64,000 bases of DNA from Helicobacter sp. MIT 11-5569 (GCF_000765695.2 NZ_JRPB02000001.1:310001-374000), one strand, 5' to 3'. Positions 8,210 to 17,861 are shown, numbered from the stretch's first letter. The notes: generated by a model from the letters alone, not told the origin. A program made the numbers and translations.

Positions 8210-8984
8210 TAATCCACTCCTTAAGTCCTCCTAAACGCTCCCGCGCCGTAAAATCAAGTGTAATAGGCGTAATAGAAACATAACCTTGCTGTATTGCGCT
8301 AAAATCTGAAATTTCTCCATTTTCGCGCTCATTCCAAGCAAGCGGGTGCAATCCCAACCAATAATACTCTTCTCCGCGTGGATTCCTATGCACATGCGCA
8401 TCATTCCCATAAGAGCGGATACCAAGCTCTGTAACTTGCATTCCCTTACATTCTTTTGGCTTTAATTGTGGGATATTTACATTTAAAAACTCTCTAAAAT
8501 GCAAGGGATAAGAACCATCAAGAATCTTTTTAGCAAGTGTATAAATCGTCTCTTTAGCAAGCGCAAAATCAAAACCAAAATGGTCTTTATCTTTTAAAAC
8601 TTGAGAAATAGCAATAGATGGAATCCCGTGCAACACGCCTTCCATTGCCGCACTAGCTGTCCCAGAATAACTCACATCTTCCCCCATATTTGAGCCAATA
8701 TTAATACCACTTACAATTAAATCTGGCAAAAAACTTTCTTCATACAACGCATTAAGCGAGAGATAAATACAATCTGTTGGGCTTCCATCATCAAGCTTAT
8801 AAAAATCATCTTCAAGCTTGACAAAGCGCAAAGGGCGCGTTAATGTCATTCCATGCCCACAAGCAGATTTTTCACTAGCAGGAGCGACAATCACCGTATG
8901 CCCCAAAGGACTTAGTGCTTCTTTTAAAGCCAAAAGTCCGGGAGATTCATAACCATCATCATTTGTTATTAAAATACGCTTCAA
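8199..8984 (-). CDS. surE: 5'/3'-nucleotidase SurE
   Basis: The product is 261 residues with the SurE N-terminal signature ILITNDDGYESPG, whose two Asp residues bind the metal, and the SACGHGMTLTRPLR loop around residue 40. SGINIGSNMGEDVSYSGT carries further metal-site residues. SurE dephosphorylates nucleoside monophosphates in stationary phase and stress. The start at 8984 follows AAGGAAAATTTTG. It lies between ispA (9 bases away) and tcdA (11-base overlap). Confidence 0.94.
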   Translation of the reverse strand: MKRILITNDDGYESPGLLALKEALSPLGHTVIVAPASEKSACGHGMTLTRPLRFVKLEDDFYKLDDGSPTDCIYLSLNALYEESFLPDLIVSGINIGSNMGEDVSYSGTASAAMEGVLHGIPSIAISQVLKDKDHFGFDFALAKETIYTLAKKILDGSYPLHFREFLNVNIPQLKPKECKGMQVTELGIRSYGNDAHVHRNPRGEEYYWLGLHPLAWNERENGEISDFSAIQQGYVSITPITLDFTARERLGGLKEWINAK

Positions 8985-8993
8985 AATTTTCCT

Positions 8994-9857
8994 TTAAATA
9001 TTAAAATAGCCATTTAATAATGCTTGCAAATGCTTTTGCGCAGGTTTATTTAGGGTTTTAATCTGCTTAGTTATGGAATCTTGCAAAACTTTTGCACTTT
9101 TTCTTGCACCTTCTAAACCTAGTAAATTCACATAACTATTTTTTATACTATCATTATGCGTAGGCTTTCCTGCTTCTTGAATACTTTGTGTAGAATCAAT
9201 CACATCATCACGAATTTGAAAAAATAGCCCCAAATCTAAACCTAATTGATATAAATTTTTACGTGTTTTTTTATCACATTGCGCAATAATCGCACCCATT
9301 TCAAGCGCAGAGGCAATCAATTTTGCTGTTTTATTTAAATGGATAATTTTTAGCTGCTCCAAAGGCAATGTTTGGTGTTCAAAATGGCAATCAAGAGCCT
9401 GCCCTAAAACCATTCCATAGATTCCACCATTAAAACTTAATGTCTCTATTAATTTAACTTTGACTTTTGGCTTTAATTGCGCTTTTGCAATCAAATAAAA
9501 CGCATGCGTATTAAGCCCATCTCCCGCTAAAATTGCTAAAACTTCATCATATTTTTTATGCAAAGTCTCACAACCTCTCCGCAATGGCGCATTATCCATT
9601 GCAGGTAAATCATCGTGAATTAAAGAATATGCATGCAAAATCTCTAAAGCAAGAGCTGGAGCAAAAGCATTTTGCAGAGATTCTTTTTTGAAGCTCGCCA
9701 CAATGCTTAAAAGTAATTTAGGGCGGAATCTCTTACCACCATTTAAGACCATTTCCCAAAGAGCTGCTTCATAATGGGGATGAAAAGATGAAACTTTAGG
9801 TGTATTGTGTTTTAAATATTCTTCAAAAGCCTTAAAAACTGAATCTAGTGTCTTCAC
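8994..9857 (-). CDS. ispA: Short-chain polyprenyl diphosphate synthase (farnesyl type)
   Basis: The product is 287 residues. The first aspartate-rich motif is DDLPAMD at 82-88 and the second is IRDDVID, both chelating Mg-diphosphate. The two-residue insertion inside the first Asp-rich motif is typical of bacterial IspA, which condenses isopentenyl diphosphate to farnesyl or geranyl diphosphate for undecaprenol and quinone synthesis. Translation starts at GTG (9857-9855) after AAGGG. The start lies inside the end of the PDZ gene (26-base overlap). Confidence 0.9.
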   Translation of the reverse strand: MKTLDSVFKAFEEYLKHNTPKVSSFHPHYEAALWEMVLNGGKRFRPKLLLSIVASFKKESLQNAFAPALALEILHAYSLIHDDLPAMDNAPLRRGCETLHKKYDEVLAILAGDGLNTHAFYLIAKAQLKPKVKVKLIETLSFNGGIYGMVLGQALDCHFEHQTLPLEQLKIIHLNKTAKLIASALEMGAIIAQCDKKTRKNLYQLGLDLGLFFQIRDDVIDSTQSIQEAGKPTHNDSIKNSYVNLLGLEGARKSAKVLQDSITKQIKTLNKPAQKHLQALLNGYFNI

Positions 9858-10956
9858 TTAAAAGCCCTTGTGTAAGAGAGTCTTGCGATTCCATCGCACT
9901 TTTATCATTCACATCAATAAAAAATTGAAAATCATTGCGCGAAACCAACCAACGCTGTTTTTTATCTGGATATTCCCCTAATAAACGAATGATTGCGCTA
10001 AGACCCTTTGGTGTAGTATGCTGATTAACACGCAAGATTCTATCTCCAACCCTCAAACGCTCAAATCCATCTTTTGCTTCATTACCCACATAAGTAATTA
10101 CAAAATTATCATTAACCCCAATATGCACACGTGAAAAAAAGTCATCAGGAAGCAACATTCCGCCACGTAATTTATCGACTTGCACCATAACTTCCATCGC
10201 AACACCATCACGCTTAATACGCACAGGAACGACTGCTCCTTCATTTAAATCAAAGACAATACGGCGAAAACTTGGCAAACCTGTAATGCTCTCCCCATTG
10301 ACTGCACTAATTACATCGCCAACCTTAAAAGGATTCTTCTTAAAAAAAGGATCCACGATACTAACCTCCACTGCGTGTTCATCATTTTGTATAACACGCA
10401 CTCCAATATCTCCATAATAGATAGAATCGCTATCTACAAAACGCTCTAAATATGCCTTTTCAATAAAAGCATTTTCTCCAATCCCGATTCCATAAATATG
10501 GTCGCAAACCGTGCTAATTAAACTATTTTGAAAAGTTGGCGTATTAAGTGTTGCAAAATCAATCGGGCTTTGCATTCTTGTTGCAATCTTTCCACTCACA
10601 CTATCATTTGGATTAACACTTGCCATCTCATCTTCTAAAATTTCTTTTTGTATAACCCTTAAGTTAATCGGCTCTAATGCGCCTTTTGATTCTAACAAAT
10701 ACATTCCAACAAAAGGGTCGTGTTTTAGAATCTTATAACCACGCAGTTGCTGTTTTGGAGAATACACAAATAATACTGCTTTTGATGGGTTTTGCGCTCC
10801 TAGAGACTTGATTGCGATTCCATAAGTGCTTCCTACACGTTCCATAGATAAGGCTGCTTTTTTCTCACACGCACTAAAATCATACGCCATACAAGGCAAA
10901 GAAAAACACAATGCTGCAAATGCAGCTTTAAAAAATTTTATATTTTCTCGAATCAT
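9832..10956 (-). CDS. Exported PDZ-domain protein of unknown role
   Basis: The product is 374 residues with a signal peptide (residues 1-24, ending SLPCMA before YDFSACEKKA). A PDZ domain is recognisable around residues 205-260 (FKVGDVISAVNGESITGLPSFRRIV), followed by a second PDZ-like unit around 275-340 (RVGDRILRVNQ). No protease domain is present, so it is not an HtrA. It may be a periplasmic or membrane-attached scaffold. The ATG at 10956 has an AAAGGT site and lies 2 bases after ybaB. Confidence 0.72.
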   Translation of the reverse strand: MIRENIKFFKAAFAALCFSLPCMAYDFSACEKKAALSMERVGSTYGIAIKSLGAQNPSKAVLFVYSPKQQLRGYKILKHDPFVGMYLLESKGALEPINLRVIQKEILEDEMASVNPNDSVSGKIATRMQSPIDFATLNTPTFQNSLISTVCDHIYGIGIGENAFIEKAYLERFVDSDSIYYGDIGVRVIQNDEHAVEVSIVDPFFKKNPFKVGDVISAVNGESITGLPSFRRIVFDLNEGAVVPVRIKRDGVAMEVMVQVDKLRGGMLLPDDFFSRVHIGVNDNFVITYVGNEAKDGFERLRVGDRILRVNQHTTPKGLSAIIRLLGEYPDKKQRWLVSRNDFQFFIDVNDKSAMESQDSLTQGLLSEDTRFSF

Positions 10957-10958
10957 AC

Positions 10959-11267
10959 TTATACCTTTAAGGGAAAATCTCCTAAATTTCCTAACATCTG
11001 CATTGCCATATTTTTGCGGTTAGATTCTACACTCTTTAGCACATCATTTAGCGCACTCATTAATAAAATCTGCAAAGATTCTTTATCTTCAAGCAAAGAA
11101 TCATCAATAGTAATGTCGATAATTTCCCCTTCTCCATTTGCGCTAACGCTTACTAGCCCACCACCACTTTTGGCATTTAGGGTAATATTTTTGTTGGATT
11201 CTTGTGCGCTCTGAAACTTTTCTTGCAAATCCCCTAGTGTTTTTGCTAATTCTTTAGGATCAAACAT
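10959..11267 (-). CDS. YbaB/EbfC-family nucleoid-associated protein
   Basis: The product is 102 residues: an N-terminal helix ([20 protein letters not shown]), then a Gly-rich beta segment ([24 protein letters not shown]) and a C-terminal helix, which is the YbaB tweezer dimer fold that binds DNA. The ATG at 11267 follows AGGAGTTGAGAG and overlaps the end of panD by 8 bases. The family often sits beside recR/dnaX; here it is in a metabolic operon, which is unremarkable for this phylum. Confidence 0.88.
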   Translation of the reverse strand: MFDPKELAKTLGDLQEKFQSAQESNKNITLNAKSGGGLVSVSANGEGEIIDITIDDSLLEDKESLQILLMSALNDVLKSVESNRKNMAMQMLGNLGDFPLKV

Positions 11268-11628
11268 CTCTCAACTCCTTTTTAATTGCAACAATTTGAT
11301 TATTTTCATCAACCAAAACAACCTTTGGTGTATAGTTTTTAAGCTCATCTTGGCTGTATTGCGCATATGCCATTACAATAATCTTATCTCCCACTTGCAC
11401 TTTGCGCGCCGCTGCACCATTTAAGCACATATCGCCTTTTTTTCCCATAATCACATAAGTTGAAAAACGCTCGCCATTATTGATATTAACAATATCAACC
11501 TTTTGTCCTTCAAAAAGTGTTGCCGCTTCCATTAAAGCAGAATCTATTGTGATAGAACCAACATAATTAAGATTCGCATCACTTACACTTGCGCGATGGA
11601 TTTTACTATACAACATTGTGAGATTCAA
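11260..11628 (-). CDS. panD: Aspartate 1-decarboxylase (pyruvoyl enzyme)
   Basis: It makes beta-alanine for pantothenate and CoA. The motif [25 protein letters not shown] is unmistakable. I place the start at TTG 11628-11626: it lies 6 bases after GAAGGG and puts the self-cleavage pair at Gly24-Ser25, the same numbering as in E. coli. A TTG at 11634 touches the ribosome site, and the ATG at 11616 is too far from it. The product is 122 residues, first gene of the minus-strand series to 5884. The upstream spacer (11629-11778) is shared with the divergent efflux operon. Confidence 0.9.
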   Translation of the reverse strand: MNLTMLYSKIHRASVSDANLNYVGSITIDSALMEAATLFEGQKVDIVNINNGERFSTYVIMGKKGDMCLNGAAARKVQVGDKIIVMAYAQYSQDELKNYTPKVVLVDENNQIVAIKKELRDV

Positions 11629-11778
11629 TATCAACCCTTCTAATACTTCTAAAATTTAGTAATTTTAGCACATTTTGCTTAAGTTAATACAACACAATTT
11701 TATAAAACATTAAAATGTTCTTAACGTTTACTTTATGCTTTTTTTGTAAAATACACTTTAAGTTTTAAGGAGAGTGCT

Positions 11779-13221
11779 TTGCAAAAATTTCTAAAGATTG
11801 CTTTAAAATATGGAATCTTAAATGCACTATGTTTCACATTTATTGCTTGTTCTGCTAAAATTCCTGATAATAAATCACTCACACAAGACTTAATGCCAAA
11901 TTTCACAAACATAAGTCTTATTTCTCAAAACACAAACCAAAAAATACAAAATTCTACTCCCATAGAACAAATGCGGCTTTTATTTGATGATTCCACTCTT
12001 GATGCACTTTTAGAGATTGCTGCACAAAAAAATTTAGATTTACAAATCACACAAACAAGAATCCTACAAGCACAAGCACAATTAAAAACTGCGTGGGGGG
12101 ATTTGTTTCCAACTATTAATGGAAGCTTAAACACAGAGACTTCTAAAAGTCGTAGCAACACCACTCCTGTGATTAAAACACATAGCTATTCTACCCAAAT
12201 TGGTGCGACTCTTTCTTGGGAGTTTGACCTTTTTGGACGTTTAAGACAGACAAAAAATGCTAAGCAATCTCTTTATGAAAAATCGCTGCAAGATTTAGAA
12301 AATGCTAAAATCACTCTATTTTCAGATATTGCCACACTTTATTTTACCTTGCTTGAAACACAAAAAAATTTAATTCTCACGCAAGATAATATCACACATT
12401 ATGCAAATGCTCTAGAACTAACGCGCTTAAAAGTAGAAAATGGCTTGCTAGATAGCACAGAACTTTTTGAAAAACAAGACCTCTTAACAGAAGAACAAAA
12501 CACATTAGAACGCCTAAAAAGTATTGAAGAAGAAAGTAAAAATGCCTTATTAGTCTTGCTTGATACATCAACGCTTCCATTTAGAATCCAACAAAATTTA
12601 CCCCAACCAAAAACACAATTTAATCTCGCAAATCTTCCAGCAGATACGCTATTATCACGCCCTGATATTAAAGCCGCACTTTTTAGTTTGCATGCACAAA
12701 TCTACACAAAAGCTAATGCAAAAGCAAGTTTATTCCCTATTCTCTCTATTAGTGCTAACATTGGAGAAATTTTAGATTCCACAACACAATCTAGCGGAAA
12801 TCTCGCTTGGGGGCTTGCAAGCTCTCTAAGCGCACCGATTCTTAATCGCACCCAACTGACACAAAATTATTTTTTACAAGATGCTTTACTCAAGGAATCC
12901 TATTTAACGCTTCAAAAATCCCTAAAAGACGCATTTTTTGAAATTGAAAACGCAAGCTTTAACACAAATAGCGCACAAACACAGCTCCAAAACAGCCATA
13001 GACGCTTGAAAAATGCACAAAATTATTATGAGTTTTCTTTCAATCGCCACACAATAGGGCTTATTGATACATTAGAACATGCGCTTAATAGTGCTTCTTT
13101 AAACAATGCTCAAAAATCATTAAATACCGCACAAAGCGAGAACCTAAAAACACTTGTTACGCTCTATAAAGCCTTTGGAGGGAACTTAAACTTACATAAG
13201 GAATCTTATGCAGACAACTGA
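11779..13221 (+). CDS. TolC/NodT-type outer-membrane efflux lipoprotein
   Basis: The product is 480 residues. It has a lipoprotein signal with lipobox FIAC at C24, followed by two outer-membrane efflux repeats rich in long helices (residues about 70-270 and 280-470). Translation starts at TTG (11779) after AAGGAG. It is the first gene of a four-gene exporter operon and supplies the outer-membrane channel for the MacA-like and MacB-like proteins that follow. The next gene starts inside it with a 14-base overlap. The substrate is not inferable. Confidence 0.87.
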   Translation: MQKFLKIALKYGILNALCFTFIACSAKIPDNKSLTQDLMPNFTNISLISQNTNQKIQNSTPIEQMRLLFDDSTLDALLEIAAQKNLDLQITQTRILQAQAQLKTAWGDLFPTINGSLNTETSKSRSNTTPVIKTHSYSTQIGATLSWEFDLFGRLRQTKNAKQSLYEKSLQDLENAKITLFSDIATLYFTLLETQKNLILTQDNITHYANALELTRLKVENGLLDSTELFEKQDLLTEEQNTLERLKSIEEESKNALLVLLDTSTLPFRIQQNLPQPKTQFNLANLPADTLLSRPDIKAALFSLHAQIYTKANAKASLFPILSISANIGEILDSTTQSSGNLAWGLASSLSAPILNRTQLTQNYFLQDALLKESYLTLQKSLKDAFFEIENASFNTNSAQTQLQNSHRRLKNAQNYYEFSFNRHTIGLIDTLEHALNSASLNNAQKSLNTAQSENLKTLVTLYKAFGGNLNLHKESYADN

Positions 13222-14461
13222 AGAAATCTTACAAACACTAAACCCTAAGCGCAATTATAAAAAACTTATTACACTTTTAACAGCTACGCTTTTAGGGATT
13301 CTTCTTTTTGGTGGTTTAATATTTTGGTGGCAAAATAAAGCACCTAACTACTCTTATACAACACAAGAGGCAACTTTAGGAGATATTTCTACAAGCATTA
13401 GTGCCAATGGCACACTTTCTCCAACGCACGAAGTTTCTATCGGTTCAGTCATTTCTGGAATCGTGCTTGAAGTGCTTGTTGATGTGAATGACAAGGTGAG
13501 CAAAGGACAAGTTTTAGCAAAAATTGATAGTGAAAGCATTGAGCAAGACCTTTATCGTTATGAGGCGCAACTCCAAAGCGCAAAGGCACAGCTAAAAAGC
13601 TCTAAAGTAGCATTAGAGGAGAAGCAATGGCAATACAAACAGCTTCAAACACTTTTTAAAACCACCAATGGCAAAACTCCCTCCAAACTTGATTTACAAA
13701 CTGCAAAAACTGCTTACAATGCGGCTATAAGCGAAGTGGAAATTCGTCAAGCAAGTATTAAAGAGATTGAAACTGCGATTCGCTCCACACAAGTGGATTT
13801 GAAAAATGCCCATATTACAACCCCCATTGATGGCGTTGTTCTTAGTCGCTCCATTGAAGTTGGGCAGAGTGTTGCAGCGAGTTTTCAAGCACCAGAATTT
13901 TTTATCATCGCTGAAAGTTTAGAAGAAATGGAACTTAATGTTAGCATTTCTGAAGCAGATATTGGCAAAGTCAAAGTAGGGCAAAATGTGAAATTTAGCG
14001 TAGATTCCTATCCCCAAAAAACCTTTGAAGCTATTGTGGATAGGGTGAATTTCGGCGCAAGTGAAAGCACAGACAATATCGTAAGCTATGAAGCACGCAT
14101 TTATGTGAGCAATCAAGATTTACTGCTTAAACCCGGAATGAGTGCGACAGCAGATATTGTAACAGATTCTGCCAAAAACGCATTATTAGTCCCCTCTAGC
14201 GCACTTTATTTTACCCCGCAAACCAAACGTAAAGATTCTACTAAAACTTCTGGGTTGAGCTCCTTTTCAATACGTCCAACACGAACGCGAGGAGATGGAA
14301 GCAAACCTAAAGCAAACTCTAGCATTTGGGTGTTAGAAAAGGGTGCGCCTAAAGAAATTACAATAGAAGTAGGCATTAGTGATGGAACTCTAACGCAAAT
14401 CTTTAGCGATTCTATTAAGCCCGGTATGTCAGTGATTGTCGCACAAAAAGAAGAAAAGTAA
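13208..14461 (+). CDS. MacA-like periplasmic adaptor (membrane fusion protein)
   Basis: The product is 417 residues with a single N-terminal membrane anchor (about 15-41), a split biotinyl-lipoyl domain (SIGSVISGIVLEVLVDVNDKV and ITTPIDGVVLSRSIEVGQSV), an intervening coiled-coil hairpin and a HlyD-type beta barrel. This is the MacA/RND adaptor class that joins an inner-membrane ABC pump to a TolC channel. Near residue 350 there is a Ser/Thr/Arg-rich insert not seen in the core fold. Its TAA overlaps the next ATG (taATG). Confidence 0.88.
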   Translation: MQTTEEILQTLNPKRNYKKLITLLTATLLGILLFGGLIFWWQNKAPNYSYTTQEATLGDISTSISANGTLSPTHEVSIGSVISGIVLEVLVDVNDKVSKGQVLAKIDSESIEQDLYRYEAQLQSAKAQLKSSKVALEEKQWQYKQLQTLFKTTNGKTPSKLDLQTAKTAYNAAISEVEIRQASIKEIETAIRSTQVDLKNAHITTPIDGVVLSRSIEVGQSVAASFQAPEFFIIAESLEEMELNVSISEADIGKVKVGQNVKFSVDSYPQKTFEAIVDRVNFGASESTDNIVSYEARIYVSNQDLLLKPGMSATADIVTDSAKNALLVPSSALYFTPQTKRKDSTKTSGLSSFSIRPTRTRGDGSKPKANSSIWVLEKGAPKEITIEVGISDGTLTQIFSDSIKPGMSVIVAQKEEK

Positions 14462-15144
14462 TGTCTTTTATATCCTTGCAAAAGATTCATAAAACTTATG
14501 GCAAACCTCCAAACTCTTTTGAAGCTTTGCGAGGAATTGATTTGGAGATTGTAGAGGGTGATTTTGTCGCACTTATGGGACCAAGTGGAAGTGGAAAAAG
14601 CACTTTGGCGAATATTTTAGGCTGTTTAGATAGCCCAACAAGCGGAATTTATGAGTTTTGCGGAGTGAATGTGAGCAATCTTAACCTAAAGCAAAAAGCA
14701 CTTTTGCGCCGTAATTATATCGGTTTTATTTTTCAAGGATTCAATCTTTTGCCACGCACAACTGCATTAGAAAATGTTGAGCTTCCTCTGCTGTATCGTC
14801 AAATCCCAAAAAAGGAACGCCTAAAAACCGCAATGCAAGCCCTTGAAATGGTAGGTTTAGAAAAATGGCATAATCATCAAAGTAATGCACTAAGTGGGGG
14901 ACAACAACAACGCGTAGCAATCGCCCGCGCAATCGCCTCCAAACCACTTTTTTTGCTCGCAGATGAACCAACAGGCAATTTAGATACTAAAAGAAGTATA
15001 GAGATTATGGAAATTCTAGTGCGTCTTAATCAAGAATCCAAAATCACAATTTTAATGGTTACGCACGAACCAGAAATGGCACAATACGCAACGCGTGAAA
15101 TTGTCTTTTTAGATGGCTTGATTCAAAGCGATTCCAAAGCATAA
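14461..15144 (+). CDS. MacB-type ABC exporter ATPase subunit
   Basis: The product is 227 residues, a complete nucleotide-binding domain: Walker [10 protein letters not shown] (40-48), Q-loop FQGFNLLP, signature LSGGQQQR (144-151) and Walker B LFLLADEP (163-170). It belongs to the LolD/MacB/FtsE group. Classical E. coli MacB fuses this domain to the permease; here the permease is a separate gene 13 bases downstream with its own ribosome site. The ATG overlaps the adaptor stop. Confidence 0.9.
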   Translation: MSFISLQKIHKTYGKPPNSFEALRGIDLEIVEGDFVALMGPSGSGKSTLANILGCLDSPTSGIYEFCGVNVSNLNLKQKALLRRNYIGFIFQGFNLLPRTTALENVELPLLYRQIPKKERLKTAMQALEMVGLEKWHNHQSNALSGGQQQRVAIARAIASKPLFLLADEPTGNLDTKRSIEIMEILVRLNQESKITILMVTHEPEMAQYATREIVFLDGLIQSDSKA

Positions 15145-15157
15145 AAGGAACAAATTA

Positions 15158-16378
15158 ATGATACTTAACGCCTTTTTTCTCGCATTTCGCCAGATAAGAC
15201 GAAATTTTTTGCGCGCACTTTTGACAATGCTTGGAATCATTATTGGCGTAGGTGCGGTGATTATTATGATTACGCTTGGTAATGGAACAACACAAGTTAT
15301 TACCGAGCGTATGAGTAGCTTAGGAAGCAATATTTTACTTGTTTTTCCTGCGCGCAACCAAAATGTGGGAGGTGGTGGCAGAAGACTTTTTAGTTTGGAA
15401 AATATCAAGGCATTAAATTTGCAAGTTGGATTCCTCACACGCGCAATCGCGCCTATTTCTATGACTTCTAGTCTTGTGCAATTTCGTCAAGAAAACACGC
15501 AAACACAAATTCAAGGCGTCAATACAGATTATTTTATCGCGACAAATTGGAATGTTACTTCAGGAACGACCTTTAGCGCACAAGATTATCGTGCAGGAAG
15601 CAATACTTGCATTATAGGCACAAGTGTTAGAAAAAACCTTTTTGATAAATCTTCTACAAATCCTTTAGGCAGTAGAATCCGACTTGGAAATATCGTATGC
15701 GAATGTATCGGAGTGCTAGAAGAAAAGGGACAAGGAGCAATGGGAAATGACCAAGATGATGTGATTTTGTTACCACTTCGCACATACCAACGCAGTATTT
15801 CCAAATCTAGCACACTTTATAATATCTCAAGGCTTATGATTTCTCTTAAGGACAATGTAGATTCCACATTCGCAAGCCAGCAGATTGCTAGTGCATTACG
15901 CGAGATTCGCAACATTCGCGAGGGGCAAAAAGATGATTTTGAAATTATGGATACAAAGCAAATCATTGAAATGATGCAAAACACCACCGCAAATTTGACG
16001 ATTTTTTTAGGTGCGATTGCTGGAGTGAGCTTGATTGTAGGCGGAATCGGGATTATGAATATTATGCTAGTTTCTGTAACAGAGCGCACACGAGAAATTG
16101 GCACACGTTTAGCAATTGGTGCAATGCAAAGTGAAGTTTTGTTGCAATTTTTGATAGAATCACTCACCCTAAGTGCGCTTGGTGGAATCTTAGGAGTAGT
16201 TTTGGCATTTTTTGGCTCATTTGGAATTTGTTATGCGATGGATTTGCCTTTCAACTTTGATTATAGTATTGCCCTAATTGCCTTTGTATTTTCAGCATTT
16301 ATTGGAATCTTATTTGGTTATCTTCCTGCGCGCCGCGCTTCAAGACTAAACCCAATTGATGCTTTGCGACACGAGTAG
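15158..16378 (+). CDS. MacB-type ABC exporter permease subunit
   Basis: The product is 406 residues. One membrane segment near the N-terminus (about 15-40) is followed by a large periplasmic MacB_PCD domain (about 45-260) and three C-terminal FtsX-type membrane segments (about 275-400). The VSVTERTREIGTRLAIGA coupling motif is present after the second segment. The ATG follows AAAGGAACAAATTA, so this is a genuine separate start and not a frameshifted MacB fusion. The operon ends here; 53 bases separate it from the convergent radical SAM gene. Confidence 0.88.
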   Translation: MILNAFFLAFRQIRRNFLRALLTMLGIIIGVGAVIIMITLGNGTTQVITERMSSLGSNILLVFPARNQNVGGGGRRLFSLENIKALNLQVGFLTRAIAPISMTSSLVQFRQENTQTQIQGVNTDYFIATNWNVTSGTTFSAQDYRAGSNTCIIGTSVRKNLFDKSSTNPLGSRIRLGNIVCECIGVLEEKGQGAMGNDQDDVILLPLRTYQRSISKSSTLYNISRLMISLKDNVDSTFASQQIASALREIRNIREGQKDDFEIMDTKQIIEMMQNTTANLTIFLGAIAGVSLIVGGIGIMNIMLVSVTERTREIGTRLAIGAMQSEVLLQFLIESLTLSALGGILGVVLAFFGSFGICYAMDLPFNFDYSIALIAFVFSAFIGILFGYLPARRASRLNPIDALRHE

Positions 16379-16431
16379 ATAAAAAAGAATACTGATAAAA
16401 ATTCCAAAGTATTTGGCAAATCTTATTGACT

Positions 16432-17352
16432 TTATGATTCTAGGGCATAAAAATTAACTCCATTTATGCTTTTGATTTTTACTTTTTGTGCTTTTACTAA
16501 GGATTCTAAAATCTCTCTTGATTGCGCACTCCAAAGTGTATTAATATCTTCTTGACTCATCGGGCGCAAAGCAAGTGTTTTTACAATCTCTTCTCTATTT
16601 AATTCTAAGTTTTCTTGTTTTTTAACTAAAGTTCTCTTTGGCACAAAAACTGGAATCTGATAGCGTAAAAAGATTTTACCAATCTCTTCTAATTCTGACA
16701 CACTTAAAGATTCCACTTTATAAGCAGGAGGGCGGTCTATGGTGCTAACATCTAAACGCTTTAGTGGCATAGGTGCTAAAAATCGAGCCATTTCTTGAAT
16801 CTCTTGGGCATCATCATTGACACCTTTTACAAAAAGAATCTCCGCATATAACTCACCTTTAAAATCTGCACTAAACTGATAAATTCCTTTTAAAATACGG
16901 TCTAAATCTATCTCTTTATGCGGTCTATCAATCTTTTTAAAGACATTCTGACTTATTGCATCTAAAGAAAACTTCACTTTATCAAAGAACAAACAAGCTC
17001 TAGCAACACATGGTTCCCACAGCAATGCGCCATTTGTTAAAAGTAAAGTTTGCTTACTCTCTTTAATATCTTCTAAACGCAGCATTAACTCATACAAATA
17101 TGGATAAAGTGTAGGTTCTCCATTTGCTGTAATAGTAAGGGATTCCACATTAGGAAACTTTGCTAAACCTTGTCTAACTGCTTCTAAGATTTCATCAACC
17201 TCTAAAATCTCTTGCATTTCACTTTGTGTTTTTTTGCCTCTCAATTCACAATAAAGACAATCATAATTACACTGCTTAAGTTTTGGCGATAAATCCACCC
17301 CCAAAGATTCGCCAAAGCGTCTTGATTGCACAGGTCCAAAAATAATATCCAT
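16432..17352 (-). CDS. Radical SAM protein of unknown substrate
   Basis: The product is 306 residues from the ATG at 17352, which has AAAAGG eight bases upstream; an in-frame TTG at 17382 lacks a good site and is rejected. The [4Fe-4S] cluster motif is C28-x3-C32-x2-C35 (QCNYDCLYC). The N-terminus FGPVQSRRFGESLGVDLSP and the TANGEPTLYP segment identify the COG0731-type Fe-S oxidoreductase group, related to wybutosine enzymes. No experimentally assigned substrate is known to me for this group. It is monocistronic and divergent from the ferredoxin gene. Confidence 0.8.
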   Translation of the reverse strand: MDIIFGPVQSRRFGESLGVDLSPKLKQCNYDCLYCELRGKKTQSEMQEILEVDEILEAVRQGLAKFPNVESLTITANGEPTLYPYLYELMLRLEDIKESKQTLLLTNGALLWEPCVARACLFFDKVKFSLDAISQNVFKKIDRPHKEIDLDRILKGIYQFSADFKGELYAEILFVKGVNDDAQEIQEMARFLAPMPLKRLDVSTIDRPPAYKVESLSVSELEEIGKIFLRYQIPVFVPKRTLVKKQENLELNREEIVKTLALRPMSQEDINTLWSAQSREILESLVKAQKVKIKSINGVNFYALES

Positions 17353-17465
17353 CAAAAAAACCTTTTGATTATATTCGCTCAATTTTCAAGGGAGATTCTA
17401 CACTAATTTTGTCCAAAACTTTTATAATTTTTCTTGATTGAAGCTAGATTTTATATTCTTTTCTA

Positions 17466-17471
17466 TATACT
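17466..17471 (+). promoter_or_regulatory. Putative -10 box of the ferredoxin gene
   Basis: TATACT is 33 bases upstream of the ferredoxin ATG, which has AAAAGGAG as ribosome site. It is in the AT-rich divergent spacer with the radical SAM gene. Confidence 0.4.
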
Positions 17472-17504
17472 CACCACTTAATCTAAGTATCAAAAGGAGA
17501 AATT

Positions 17505-17789
17505 ATGGCAGTTAAAATTACTGATATTTGCATCGCGTGTGGTGCTTGTATTGATGAATGCCCAGTAGAAGCAATTGTTGATGAAGATGATAACCCAAAT
17601 GATGATGGATGCTATTTCGTCTATAATGACAAGTGCGTAGAATGTGTGGGGCATAATGATGAGCCTGCTTGTGCATCTGCTTGCCCTACAGAAGGCTGTA
17701 TTGTATGGGACGCTGTTGCTGCTTCTCCATCACATAGAGAAGATATTGGTGATGATAAGAGAAATGCACATACACCAGTTGTAGAATAA
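17505..17789 (+). CDS. fdxA: 2[4Fe-4S] ferredoxin
   Basis: The product is 94 residues. Cluster I ligands are C9, C12, C15 and C19 (CIACGACIDECP). The second cluster uses CVEC followed after an insertion by CASACP, the arrangement of Alvin-type ferredoxins with a 6- to 8-residue loop between cluster ligands, and CPTEGC follows. Near-identical H. pylori FdxA carries electrons for 2-oxoacid oxidoreductases. It stands alone with its own promoter and a strong terminator. The acidic and Cys-rich composition is normal for the family. Confidence 0.92.
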   Translation: MAVKITDICIACGACIDECPVEAIVDEDDNPNDDGCYFVYNDKCVECVGHNDEPACASACPTEGCIVWDAVAASPSHREDIGDDKRNAHTPVVE

Positions 17790-17818
17790 TCTTAAAACCC
17801 TCTTGGGTTTTTAAGATT
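17788..17818. terminator. Terminator between ferredoxin and znuA
   Basis: AATCTTAAAACCC (17788-17800), a 4-base loop TCTT, and GGGTTTTTAAGATT (17805-17818) form a long stem with one bulged T. It overlaps the ferredoxin stop and lies between convergent genes, so it can serve both strands. Confidence 0.75.
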
Positions 17819-17861
17819 CTGTATCTTTTTAATCTCTTTTACAATTTTTCCTTTTAAAACT

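Noticed and set aside
14461-16378. MacB split as a frameshifted fusion gene
   Set aside because: The permease has its own AAAGGA ribosome site and ATG, and the ATPase ends naturally; split versions occur in related bacteria.
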